DNA from: Planctomycetaceae bacterium
GTDB taxonomy: Bacteria; Planctomycetota; Planctomycetia; Planctomycetales; Planctomycetaceae
Assembly (NCBI GenBank): GCA_003445035.1
Contig: DLVV01000048.1
Location: forward strand, 29,229 to 40,012
Length of the DNA: 10,784 nt
Direction: 5' to 3'
Each line of letters opens with the position of its first letter. Within the stretch, counting starts at the first letter, position 1. Positions 1 through 6,439 of the stretch are shown one piece after another. The notes under the pieces are model-generated. The model made no database searches and was not told where the DNA came from. It was given only the letters and a program-made list of their open reading frames with translations. Both the position numbers and the translations under genes were made by a program.

Positions 1-2223
1 GCCTACAAGCACTTCGCGCCCGGAAACTCGACGCCAACCGGTCCTTACATCGACCTGATCACCAGCAACACCAGCCAGTTCGACCTGATTTTCGAACGGG
101 CCGCCGGTGGCGCCCCCCAGACAATCACCAAGACCCCGGGTCTCGCCGACAAGGACGACCCCTTCTACGGGCTCCTGCTGAGAGGCCTGAAACAACCCGA
201 CACGTCAATTCCGCCACCGCCGGCCAATCCACCTCAACCGAGTCAGCCGGTTGGCACGGGCCTGGCAGCCGCCCTGATCTACCAGCAGGAACTGCTGGCG
301 ATCCTGAAGGACCAGCCGCTGTACATCCTGTTGAAGCGAAGACTGAATCCCAACCGATTGCCACCGACCAACGCGGCCGAGGAGGCCGACAACCCCTGGG
401 TCACCGTTGACCGGATGGTGATCCCCCGCGAATCCAACGGCCCCGGGCTCGGTGCCTGGAAACGGGAACTGGCCCTGACCGACCAGGACGCCGGGATCCA
501 GAACAAGTTCAACCTGCTCCGCAGTCGCGAGCGAAACCAGCCGTTCGGCCGAGCCAACTCCGACTTCAAGTTCAGTGACGGCGTGGTCGCCACCGGGTCA
601 TTCTGTGACCCGGTTCGGGCCCTGAACCTCTACGGCGACAGCGTGAGACGAGGCAACACGATCGGCAACGCGATCTACGGCCCCAACAGCCCGATCGAAA
701 ACACGACCAGTTTCCGACACCTCGTGCTTCCACAACCTCCTCAGCTGCCGCAACAACCCTTCACCCCCCAGCGATTTTCTGTCGCTCAGCAGCATCTCGA
801 CCGCGACTTCGCGTCGCCACTGGAACTGCTGAGGGTGCCGCTCTACGGTCCAGAAGAATCCACGAGACTGCTCAAGGACGCCAATCTCAAGCCGAAGGAC
901 CAGTTCCTCAAGTACAACGAGTCGGACCTGAACTCTCCGAATGGGCCGTTTTTCCCGCTGCCCCAGGGCCAGAGACAGAGCAACTCCAGCCTTCCACCGG
1001 TCACTGACGCAACCGTGGCCGCCGGCCGGTTCCTGTCACCGGACCACCCCAACACCGGGGGAATGCAGCTCCAGGATAACCCCCGCGACAACCGCTGGCA
1101 CCGGTTGCTGGAATTCGTCGAGGTGGCGACGCGGATGGAGCGATTCACGAGCATGACCAACGAGGACTCGAACCTGAACGGGTTGCTGGACAACGGCGAA
1201 GACCTGGACGGCGACAACGCTCTGGATCCCCACCTCCCCCAGAACCGGCGGCACCGTGTGCCCGGCCGGATCAACCTCAACACGATCCGCAACCCGGACG
1301 TTCTGGCCTCGCTGCTGGATGAACCGTTCGCGATTCACCGGAACCACAACCTCGGCGGATGGCCGAGCCGGCACCTGTATGACAGGGCCGAACCTCTTCG
1401 TGACTGGTGGAGACAGTTCACGTGGTCACGCGACCAGATCGATCCGCTGACCGGATTCCTGCTGCCCGGCGTTCCCGGATCCCGACCCTTCCGGGGCTTC
1501 GGCTTCATGGCCGACAGAAACAACAGTATTGAACACACCCTGCTTCGGTCGCTCCCGATGGACATCGTCTCGCAGGGCAACAACGACCGCCGCCGGCTGT
1601 TCTCACTCGGAACACAGCAGCAGTGGGTGACGAACGAGGACAACACGGCCGGTGGCGGCAACAGCCGGTTCAACAACACCTGGGACGTCATCGGTGGCCA
1701 GCCCGAAGGGAACCTCGACAACCGGTTCATTCTGCCCCTGGACCTGGCCACCCGGCAGCACATCAATTCGAAGATCATCGGCAACAGCACCGTTCGCAGC
1801 CATGTGTTTCACGTGTTCCTGAAGGTCGAATGGTTCGAGGCCTGGCGAGGTCCCCTCTCGAGTAACCCGGCCAGGCAGGTGACCCGCATCGGGGCCCGGG
1901 CCACCGACGTGCCGTCACGTCGAGGCTTTTTCGTGATCGACCGCTCTCGCGCCATCGAACAGGCCTTCTGGAACCAGGTGCTCCCACCCCCGATTGAAGA
2001 TTCCAACCTCAACGGGCAACTCGACAACGGTGAGGACGACAACGAAGACACCAACGGCAACGGCGTGCTGGACCAGGGCGAAGACACCAACGGGGACGGA
2101 TTCCTCAACCTGGGCAACGGGGACGGAGTCCTGACCCCGTTGCCACGTCTGTTCAATTTCGCCGACGCGTACCAGCCATTCGACGTGGCCCCCCTGATCC
2201 TCTACGAGCGGATCATCGAGTGA
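1..2223 (+). CDS. Large GspK-like/pseudopilin-associated protein with EF-hand-like loops (5' end missing)
   Basis: The frame is open from base 1 to the TAG-free end and stops at TGA 2221-2223, so only the C-terminal 740 residues are visible. The first in-frame start-like codon (TTG 331) is not a credible start because coding sequence continues upstream of it. Visible residues 366-374 read W-H-R-L-L-E-F-V-E, and 422-429 read GRINLNTI followed by a VLASLL helix. This resembles the 'INLNTA' segment of type II secretion minor pseudopilin GspK, and similar segments occur in large planctomycete proteins encoded near pilin-like genes. Twelve-residue Ca-loop patterns (D1, N/D3, N/D5, G6, L/V8, D9, E12) occur near residues 389-411 and 667-710, for example DSNLNGLLDNGE. 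I infer a secreted or periplasmic, possibly Ca2+-binding protein of a pseudopilus-like apparatus. The gene downstream (DUF1559) also has a prepilin leader, which fits. The family assignment rests on motifs only; the coding call is secure. Confidence 0.85.
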   Translation, partial: AYKHFAPGNSTPTGPYIDLITSNTSQFDLIFERAAGGAPQTITKTPGLADKDDPFYGLLLRGLKQPDTSIPPPPANPPQPSQPVGTGLAAALIYQQELLAILKDQPLYILLKRRLNPNRLPPTNAAEEADNPWVTVDRMVIPRESNGPGLGAWKRELALTDQDAGIQNKFNLLRSRERNQPFGRANSDFKFSDGVVATGSFCDPVRALNLYGDSVRRGNTIGNAIYGPNSPIENTTSFRHLVLPQPPQLPQQPFTPQRFSVAQQHLDRDFASPLELLRVPLYGPEESTRLLKDANLKPKDQFLKYNESDLNSPNGPFFPLPQGQRQSNSSLPPVTDATVAAGRFLSPDHPNTGGMQLQDNPRDNRWHRLLEFVEVATRMERFTSMTNEDSNLNGLLDNGEDLDGDNALDPHLPQNRRHRVPGRINLNTIRNPDVLASLLDEPFAIHRNHNLGGWPSRHLYDRAEPLRDWWRQFTWSRDQIDPLTGFLLPGVPGSRPFRGFGFMADRNNSIEHTLLRSLPMDIVSQGNNDRRRLFSLGTQQQWVTNEDNTAGGGNSRFNNTWDVIGGQPEGNLDNRFILPLDLATRQHINSKIIGNSTVRSHVFHVFLKVEWFEAWRGPLSSNPARQVTRIGARATDVPSRRGFFVIDRSRAIEQAFWNQVLPPPIEDSNLNGQLDNGEDDNEDTNGNGVLDQGEDTNGDGFLNLGNGDGVLTPLPRLFNFADAYQPFDVAPLILYERIIE

Positions 2224-2248
2224 ACCGAAACAGCGACATGATCAAACC

Positions 2249-2310
2249 CCGGGAGAGAGAGAATGCGAGGGAGGCCGAACGGTTTCCCCAGTTTCTCTCG
2301 CCCGGATTTT
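2249..2310 (+). terminator. Long imperfect hairpin with ATTTT tail after the left-edge gene
   Basis: CCGGG (2249-2253) can pair with CCCGG (2301-2305) and GAGAGAA (2257-2263) with TTCTCTC (2293-2299). A further short GGGA/TCCC pairing lies inside (2269-2272 with 2285-2288), and ATTTT follows at 2306-2310. It starts 25 bases after the stop at 2223 and ends just before a candidate promoter, which suits an intrinsic terminator. The large loop and short T tract make it moderate rather than strong. Confidence 0.4.
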
Positions 2311-2312
2311 GG

Positions 2313-2343
2313 GTGACATTTCCCCGAGTCAATCAGCCATAAT
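2313..2343 (+). promoter_or_regulatory. Candidate sigma70-type promoter for the first DUF1559 gene
   Basis: GTGACA (2313-2318) matches the -35 consensus TTGACA at five of six bases, and CATAAT (2338-2343) matches TATAAT at five of six. The spacer is 19 bases, slightly long. Transcription would begin near 2350, giving a leader of about 165 bases before ATG 2515. It lies directly after the upstream terminator-like hairpin, so the DUF1559 gene is probably its own transcription unit. Confidence 0.4.
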
Positions 2344-2368
2344 GGTGAAAGGAGGCAAGCCTCACGTC

Positions 2369-2381
2369 TGACACCGTGTCA
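2369..2381 (+). promoter_or_regulatory. 13-base palindrome, possible operator
   Basis: TGACACCGTGTCA is a perfect palindrome around a central C and lies about 20 bases downstream of the predicted transcription start. A repressor dimer site is one reading. No regulator is visible in the window, so the function is inferred from position and symmetry alone. Confidence 0.25.
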
Positions 2382-2416
2382 ACAGGCGGGCCTTTTCGTT
2401 TTCTCTCATTTTTTCG

Positions 2417-2434
2417 AGCGTGTTTTTGCACGCT
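2417..2434 (+). promoter_or_regulatory. Small hairpin in the DUF1559 leader
   Basis: AGCGTG (2417-2422) pairs with CACGCT (2429-2434) around loop TTTTTG, followed by TTCTTG. It could be a weak attenuator or mRNA-stabilising structure in the long leader, or have no role. Confidence 0.2.
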
Positions 2435-2499
2435 TTCTTGCCGAAGGACTGACCCGGACTAAACTTGTCCCGGTGAGCATCTTCGAAGACAACCAGACC

Positions 2500-2504
2500 A
2501 GGAG
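2500..2504 (+). promoter_or_regulatory. Ribosome binding site deciding the DUF1559 start
   Basis: AGGAG at 2500-2504 sits 10 bases before ATG 2515. This favours that start over the in-frame GTG at 2473, which has no comparable purine-rich site. Confidence 0.55.
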
Positions 2505-2514
2505 TCTTTCCACG

Positions 2515-3630
2515 ATGACCAGAACCATGACACGACACATGCCCCGTGCCGTTTCGCGGCGCCAGGGCTTTACCCTGATCGAACTGCTGGTGGTGATCTC
2601 GATCATCGCCGTACTGGCCTCGCTCATCATGCCGGCCATCATGAACGCACGGGCCGCTGCCCGGCGGACCCAGTGTGCCAACGGGCTGAAACAGCTGGCC
2701 GCAGCGACCCAGAACTTCGCGAGTGCGGCCAACGGCAGGCTGCCGACCGCCTATGACTGGTATCCGGTCCTGGACACCAGCACGAACCCGGCCACCCTCA
2801 TCTCCAAGGCCAGGATTCGTCCGTGGCCAGTGGCCCTGTTGCCGTTCCTGGACAGGAATGACCTGCAACGAGTCGTCGCCGACGGAACGCTGGGCGACCC
2901 GACTGTTTCCAGCGGGATTCCGCACGTCGAAGCATTCTCCTGCGTGGTTGACGACAACAACTTCAACCAGAACGGCGGGCTCAGTTACGTCGGCAATGGC
3001 GGTTACATGGAAGCGGCCTCGTTCAACAACGCGAACCTGCACAACGCGATGTTGGGCACCAACTCGACGCCAACCCCGCGAGTCGCTCACGCATCGGGAG
3101 TGTTCTGGGCACCGGACACCAGCCTGGCCAACTTCACGATCAATGGCGGTCCGATCGTGGTTCCGGCCAATCCGAACTACGTCAAGGACAAGTTCCGGAT
3201 GACACTGGACTTCATCAGTGCCGGCGACGGAAACTCCAACACGATTCTCATCGGCGAGAACATCCAGGGTGGAGACTGGGCCTGGCAGAATGCACCCAAC
3301 CAGGGAGGATCGCTCTTCGGCGTCCTCGTCCTGGCGGGACTCAATATCAGCACCGGTAACAGCCTGAAATTGCCTTTGAACCCGCCGGCCGGAACGGGAG
3401 CCGCAGCTTTTGATGCCGCAGCCGTCGTCGCCGGTCGACTCAACAAGAACCTCACCGCCACGCAGTTGCTGGCACCTCGCCCGAGTTCCAACCACGGCGA
3501 ACTGGTCAACTTCGCGTTCTGTGGTGGCAACGTCCGCAGCATCAACATGAACGTGGATCCCCGGGTCTTTGCCCGGTTGGTCACTCCCGACGGACAGCGT
3601 TTCGGCCAGTTGGTCGGCAGCGACGAATAA
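2515..3630 (+). CDS. DUF1559 family protein with prepilin-type leader (copy 1)
   Basis: Predicted 371 residues from ATG 2515, chosen for the AGGAG 10 bases upstream; GTG 2473 would add 14 residues. The leader is basic (RAVSRRQ), then G18/F19 with Glu at position +5 of the mature protein and a hydrophobic helix to about residue 42. This is the classic prepilin signal cut and methylated by a PilD-like peptidase. Family landmarks follow: [10 protein letters not shown] (53-62), LSYVGN (156-161) and DGNSNTIL (238-245). The C-terminal signature of the family, H-X9-DG, is here H327-X9-GG, so the Asp is lost. DUF1559 proteins are very numerous in planctomycetes and are thought to be exported, pilin-like proteins whose exact role is unsettled. 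A close paralogue lies at 6440-7609. Upstream and downstream terminator-like hairpins suggest monocistronic expression. Confidence 0.93.
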   Translation: MTRTMTRHMPRAVSRRQGFTLIELLVVISIIAVLASLIMPAIMNARAAARRTQCANGLKQLAAATQNFASAANGRLPTAYDWYPVLDTSTNPATLISKARIRPWPVALLPFLDRNDLQRVVADGTLGDPTVSSGIPHVEAFSCVVDDNNFNQNGGLSYVGNGGYMEAASFNNANLHNAMLGTNSTPTPRVAHASGVFWAPDTSLANFTINGGPIVVPANPNYVKDKFRMTLDFISAGDGNSNTILIGENIQGGDWAWQNAPNQGGSLFGVLVLAGLNISTGNSLKLPLNPPAGTGAAAFDAAAVVAGRLNKNLTATQLLAPRPSSNHGELVNFAFCGGNVRSINMNVDPRVFARLVTPDGQRFGQLVGSDE

Positions 3631-3668
3631 ACAGAAGAAGCGGAGATCACGCCGATCGAGATGACAAA

Positions 3669-3713
3669 ACCGCGATGCCAGGGTCAGCTTGGTCCTACCC
3701 TGGTTTTCGCGGT
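3669..3713 (+). terminator. Two-tier hairpin terminator after DUF1559 copy 1
   Basis: CCAGGGT (3678-3684) pairs perfectly with ACCCTGG (3697-3703) over a 12-base loop and is followed by TTTT (3704-3707). An outer stem ACCGCG (3669-3674) with CGCGGT (3708-3713) encloses it, then GTTT follows. It starts 38 bases after the stop codon at 3630. This is the best intrinsic terminator candidate of the left half. Confidence 0.6.
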
Positions 3714-3723
3714 GTTTGCCCGG

Positions 3724-3780
3724 ACGTTCTCACCACGCCCCGTTCTTCGTTTCATGGAATCGTAGAACGGGGTGAGACGT
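3724..3780 (+). promoter_or_regulatory. Long imperfect hairpin upstream of rpsT
   Basis: CCCCGTTCT (3738-3746) pairs perfectly with AGAACGGGG (3764-3772) around a 17-base loop. CTCA (3729-3732) with TGAG (3773-3776) and ACGT (3724-3727) with ACGT (3777-3780) extend it to 17 pairs, with a 5-base bulge and a 1-base bulge on the left arm. There is no T tract. It lies 86 bases before rpsT. It may be a leader control element, an mRNA stabiliser, or a second termination element after the DUF1559 gene. Confidence 0.4.
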
Positions 3781-3866
3781 CCTCTCAGACTGGCAACTCC
3801 TCGCCGCAGCCCCTAGACTCAGGAACTCACTCGACTTCCACAACCACAAGCGGACAAGTCACCTGC

Positions 3867-4133
3867 ATGCCCAACTCGGTTAGTGCAAAGAAATCGCATC
3901 GCCAGAGCCTGCGTCGGCGGGCCAGGAACCGTGGGCAGCGTTCGGCGCTGCGTACCGCTGTCCGGAAGGTCCGCGACGCCGTGGCCAATGGAGAGATCGA
4001 GCAGGCGACAACACTGCTCGTAGCCGCCACCAGTCAGCTCGACCGGGCGGCGGGCAAGAACCTGATCCACGCCAACAAGGCTCGTCGCACCAAGAGCCGG
4101 TTGAACAAGCTGGTCAACAAGACCGCCCAGTAG
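3867..4133 (+). CDS. rpsT: 30S ribosomal protein bS20
   Basis: The 88-residue product is very basic and matches bS20 in length (E. coli protein, 87) and pattern. SAKKSHRQSLRRRARNR at the N terminus corresponds to the SAKKR-x-RQ...RRLRNR helix, and the C terminus IHANKARRTKSRLNKL corresponds to the IHKNKAARLKSRL block. bS20 binds 16S rRNA at the base of the 30S body and helps assembly early. The start is ATG 3867; the open frame reaches up to 3675 but the extra 64 residues do not belong to the family. No strong Shine-Dalgarno is visible; GCGGA lies about 12 bases upstream. In E. coli bS20 regulates its own translation; whether that holds here is unknown, but the structured region at 3724-3780 is a place to look. 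The gene stands alone among envelope genes, as rpsT often does. Confidence 0.95.
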   Translation: MPNSVSAKKSHRQSLRRRARNRGQRSALRTAVRKVRDAVANGEIEQATTLLVAATSQLDRAAGKNLIHANKARRTKSRLNKLVNKTAQ

Positions 4134-4151
4134 GGCGGCGGGTGTTGTTGA

Positions 4152-4178
4152 AGTCCGCGGAACGCTGCGGATTCGTTT
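4152..4178 (+). terminator. Weak terminator-like hairpin after rpsT
   Basis: AGTCCGC (4152-4158) pairs with GCGGATT (4167-4173), including one G-T pair, around an 8-base loop, and CGTTT follows. It starts 18 bases after the rpsT stop. The T tract is short, so termination strength is uncertain. Confidence 0.35.
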
Positions 4179-4204
4179 CCGGCAGTTCCGGTGGTCAGCC
4201 GGAA
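4177..4204 (+). repeat. Inverted repeat between rpsT and the DUF1501 gene
   Basis: TTCCGGC (4177-4183) and GCCGGAA (4198-4204) form a perfect 7-bp stem with a 14-base loop. It directly follows the weak rpsT hairpin and could add to termination there. No T tract follows. Confidence 0.3.
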
Positions 4205-4226
4205 CCCGGTCGCATCGGCTCCCGCG

Positions 4227-4256
4227 TTCCCCTGTCCCGGCAATTTCCGGTATACT
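4227..4256 (+). promoter_or_regulatory. Candidate promoter for the DUF1501 gene
   Basis: TATACT (4251-4256) is a good -10 match. The best -35 at the right distance, TTCCCC (4227-4232), is poor, with an 18-base spacer. Transcription would start near 4263, about 60 bases before ATG 4323. That start site also makes the in-frame ATG at 4269 unlikely as the translation start. Confidence 0.35.
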
Positions 4257-4322
4257 GAGCTCTCCTGGATGGCCGAAAAGGCTGACAGGTGCTTGCGACA
4301 CTCCCCAACGGATCCAGCCGAC

Positions 4323-5705
4323 ATGCTGACGATCTCCCACGGACACCGCCGCGGTTTCCTCAAGGTCGGCACCGCCGCCTTCGGCGGACTGACCCTGGCC
4401 AACCTGATCGAAGCCCGAGCCGCCTCGGGTGGCTCGTTCCTCCGCGATCGGGCCGTCGTCGTCATGAACCTCCAGGGTGGACCGACACAGTTCGAGACCT
4501 TCGACCCGAACATGCAGGCGCCTCGCGAGATCCGCAGCATCACCGGCGAGATCCCCACCTCGCTGCCGGGGATCACCTTCGGAGGCACGCTGCCCAGGCT
4601 GGCCACGCTGGCCGACCGCATGGCCGTCATCCGCTCGTACCGCCATGGCATCTCCAGCCACGGCCCGGCCGCGATGCACGTGATGGCCGGCGGCAACCCG
4701 ACCGGGGCCCAGATGGGATCGATCTACTCGCGGATCGCCGGTCTGACCGAACCCCAAAGCGGCATGCCCCGCAACATGCTCGTCACCGCTCACGCCGTCG
4801 GTGAGGAGTTCAAGAAAAAGAAACTCTACGCCAATGTCGGACGACTCTCCCAAACCGGCACCCTGCCCGACGTCTACCGACCGTTTGACCCCAGTGCCGG
4901 CGGCGAGATCGTCGACAACATGAAGTTGCGGATCGCCCGCAACCGGCTCGACGACCGTCGTGGCCTGTTGACCGGGCTCGATTCGCTCCGTCGCCAGTAC
5001 TCCGATACCGGCCTGGCCGACGCCTCGGGCCGCTTCCAGCAGCAAGCCTTCGACGTGCTGATCAAGGGAGTCGCCCGGTCCTTCGACATCTCTCAGGAAA
5101 AACCCGAAACGCTGGCCCGCTACGACACGTCGATGATGGAAACCACCGACGCGGTCAAGAAGCGCAACTCCTACGGTGCCATGTTCTCACCCGTGGCACT
5201 CGGCCGCCAGATGCTGTTCGCCCGCCGACTGGTCGAGTCGGGTTGTGGCTTCGTCACCGTCGGCAACGGCGGCTGGGACATGCACGGCGGTGGCAAGGAA
5301 TTCCGGGTCGACGATGGCCTGGCCACGTTGCTGCCGGCCGTCGACAAGGCCGCCTCGGCATTCATCGAGGACATCCACCAGCGGGGCATCGCCGATAAGG
5401 TGCTGCTGGTGATCACCGGCGAGTTCGGCCGGACTCCGCGGATCAACAAGAACGGCGGTCGCGATCACTGGGGTAACCTCTGCACCCTGGCGTTCGCCGG
5501 TGGTGGACTGAAGACCGGACAGGTCATCGGTCGTTCCGACCGCACCGGAAGCCGACCCGCCTCTCAGCCGATCTCCAGCAGCCAGGTCATGGCCACCGTC
5601 ATGCACTCGCTGTTCGACATCGGCCAACTCCGTGTCCAGGCCGACCTGCCCAAGGAACTCGAGCAGATCGTCGTCAATCAACAGCCGATCACCGAGTTGT
5701 TCTAG
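4323..5705 (+). CDS. DUF1501 family protein, Tat-exported
   Basis: Predicted 460 residues from ATG 4323. That start puts a twin-arginine signal at the N terminus: RRGFLKV (9-15), then a hydrophobic stretch ending in EARA (30-33). Earlier in-frame starts (GTG 4191, ATG 4269) would bury it. Family landmarks are NLQGGPTQFETFDP (49-62), SSHGPAAMH (111-119), GNGGWDMH (314-321), GEFGRTP (366-372) and GRDHWGN (379-385). DUF1501 proteins are related to the alkaline phosphatase/sulfatase superfamily and are abundant in planctomycetes, usually next to DUF1549/DUF1553 cytochrome-like genes. Here neither neighbour is such a gene. The conserved Asp and His residues suggest metal binding, but no substrate is established for the family. 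The export route is read from the sequence; catalysis is inferred. Confidence 0.93.
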   Translation: MLTISHGHRRGFLKVGTAAFGGLTLANLIEARAASGGSFLRDRAVVVMNLQGGPTQFETFDPNMQAPREIRSITGEIPTSLPGITFGGTLPRLATLADRMAVIRSYRHGISSHGPAAMHVMAGGNPTGAQMGSIYSRIAGLTEPQSGMPRNMLVTAHAVGEEFKKKKLYANVGRLSQTGTLPDVYRPFDPSAGGEIVDNMKLRIARNRLDDRRGLLTGLDSLRRQYSDTGLADASGRFQQQAFDVLIKGVARSFDISQEKPETLARYDTSMMETTDAVKKRNSYGAMFSPVALGRQMLFARRLVESGCGFVTVGNGGWDMHGGGKEFRVDDGLATLLPAVDKAASAFIEDIHQRGIADKVLLVITGEFGRTPRINKNGGRDHWGNLCTLAFAGGGLKTGQVIGRSDRTGSRPASQPISSSQVMATVMHSLFDIGQLRVQADLPKELEQIVVNQQPITELF

Positions 5706-5793
5706 GCGACCCGATGTACCGGGACTAGAACTCAAAGGAAGTGCGGGGCACCTCCAATGTTAAGTTCTCGTGAATTGCGGTCGACAAAATTGG

Positions 5794-5808
5794 GAATTGA
5801 GCCAATTC
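5794..5808 (+). repeat. AT-rich inverted repeat in the 5706-5903 gap
   Basis: GAATTG (5794-5799) and CAATTC (5803-5808) flank AGC. An overlapping alternative pairs AATTGG (5788-5793) with CCAATT (5802-5807). A run of six T (5819-5824) follows ten bases later. It could be a late terminator for the DUF1501 gene or a protein-binding site. The surrounding gap is visibly more AT-rich than the genes. Confidence 0.3.
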
Positions 5809-5855
5809 TTCAAACGCCTTTTTTGACGTCTCCGTAAGTTTTACTGAGTAGTTTT

Positions 5856-5880
5856 GACCCAACAGAACAGTCTGTTGGTC
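5856..5880 (+). terminator. Hairpin 24 bases before the His-rich gene
   Basis: GACCCAACAG (5856-5865) pairs with CTGTTGGTC (5872-5880), nine pairs with one bulged C, around loop AACAGT; GTTTCTC follows. It lies 151 bases after the DUF1501 stop and 24 bases before ATG 5904. It may therefore be either a terminator or a leader control element for the small downstream gene. Confidence 0.35.
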
Positions 5881-5903
5881 GTTTCTCGCCAGCTGATGGT
5901 CCG

Positions 5904-6275
5904 ATGCTCAAGTTTCGCCGACTTCTCTTCACCGGCTGTTTTGTCCTCCTGGGCGTCTTCGGGCAGTCGCTGCACTTCTTGCCGGGTTTTGCGCACGACC
6001 ACGCATGCTCCACGCACGTCCCGAAATCAAATCACCATTGCGGCCACACCCACCATCACGGCCCGGAACACAAGTCCAGCCCTGGTTCCGCACCGATCGC
6101 CACGGATCGTCACAAGTGTGCGATCTGCGAGTTCTATGCCAACCTTCAATCTTCGTTGCCCGCTGCGGTCATTGGCCCCGCGGTCAGAGTCGAGTTTGCG
6201 GAGCACTTCTCACCCCTGCTTGGGGTGTCGCGCGTCTCTCCGGCCGCCTGCCAGCGCGGCCCGCCTCTTTCCTGA
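5904..6275 (+). CDS. Small exported His/Cys-rich protein, DUF2946-like
   Basis: The product is 123 residues. Residues 1-30 look like a Sec signal peptide: basic start (KFRR), hydrophobic core (LLFTGCFVLLGVF), and a possible cut near GFA/HD (28-32). Residues 31-56 are His-rich, with Cys35 and Cys46. A C-A-I-C pair sits at 72-75 after H70, and the tail ends in RGPPLS. The layout (signal, His-rich segment, HxCxxC, RGPP end) resembles small planctomycete and proteobacterial proteins around DUF2946, some of which sit beside heavy-metal efflux genes. I infer binding of Zn, Cu or a similar metal outside the cytoplasm. No efflux genes are present here. No clear Shine-Dalgarno precedes ATG 5904. An overlapping frame (5854-6279) is longer but has no signal peptide or family-like pattern. 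The family name is tentative; that the gene is real is likely. Confidence 0.65.
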   Translation: MLKFRRLLFTGCFVLLGVFGQSLHFLPGFAHDHACSTHVPKSNHHCGHTHHHGPEHKSSPGSAPIATDRHKCAICEFYANLQSSLPAAVIGPAVRVEFAEHFSPLLGVSRVSPAACQRGPPLS

Positions 6276-6331
6276 CTGACGTCAACAACTTGTTCGATTG
6301 CGGTCAGCGTTCGCGCAGCGCGCTGGATTAA

Positions 6332-6360
6332 TTGACGCGTTCCTGTGTGTAACGCGTCAA
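6332..6360 (+). promoter_or_regulatory. Perfect 10-bp inverted repeat upstream of DUF1559 copy 2
   Basis: TTGACGCGTT (6332-6341) and AACGCGTCAA (6351-6360) are exact reverse complements separated by CCTGTGTGT. It lies 80 bases before ATG 6440 and 57 bases after the previous stop. It can form a hairpin, but CCTCTCTTG rather than a T tract follows, so an operator or a weak terminator are both possible. An 8-bp palindrome TGACGTCA with the same half-site lies at 6277-6284. Confidence 0.45.
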
Positions 6361-6369
6361 CCTCTCTTG

Positions 6370-6387
6370 CGTCTGACTCCGCAGACG
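6370..6387 (+). repeat. Small inverted repeat in the copy 2 leader
   Basis: CGTCTG (6370-6375) pairs with CAGACG (6382-6387) around ACTCCG. It follows the larger inverted repeat at 6332-6360 by nine bases. The function is unknown. Confidence 0.25.
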
Positions 6388-6439
6388 GGTCCGCGCCTCG
6401 TGTTGTCGTCTTTGCGCAACTCGTAAGACCCGTGCACTC

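Noticed and set aside
2362..3495. Open frame of 377 codons on the minus strand
   Set aside because: It lies antisense to the DUF1559 gene, is rich in Arg/Gly/Val with no family pattern, and arises from the codon bias of the real gene.
3675..3866. 64-codon N-terminal extension of bS20
   Set aside because: The open frame reaches up to here, but bS20 proteins begin at the SAKK region and the extension would overlap two strong hairpins.
3819..5045. Open frame of 408 codons on the minus strand
   Set aside because: It spans rpsT and most of the DUF1501 gene in antisense and has no recognisable motif; both + strand genes are certain.
5823..5859. Promoters using TTGACG (5823) or TTGACC (5854) for the His-rich gene
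   Set aside because: No acceptable -10 box is found 16-19 bases downstream of either.
5854..6279. 141-codon frame overlapping the His-rich gene
   Set aside because: It is longer than the chosen frame but is a Ser/Arg/Pro/Thr-rich shadow with no signal peptide; the chosen frame has a signal peptide, His cluster and CxxC.
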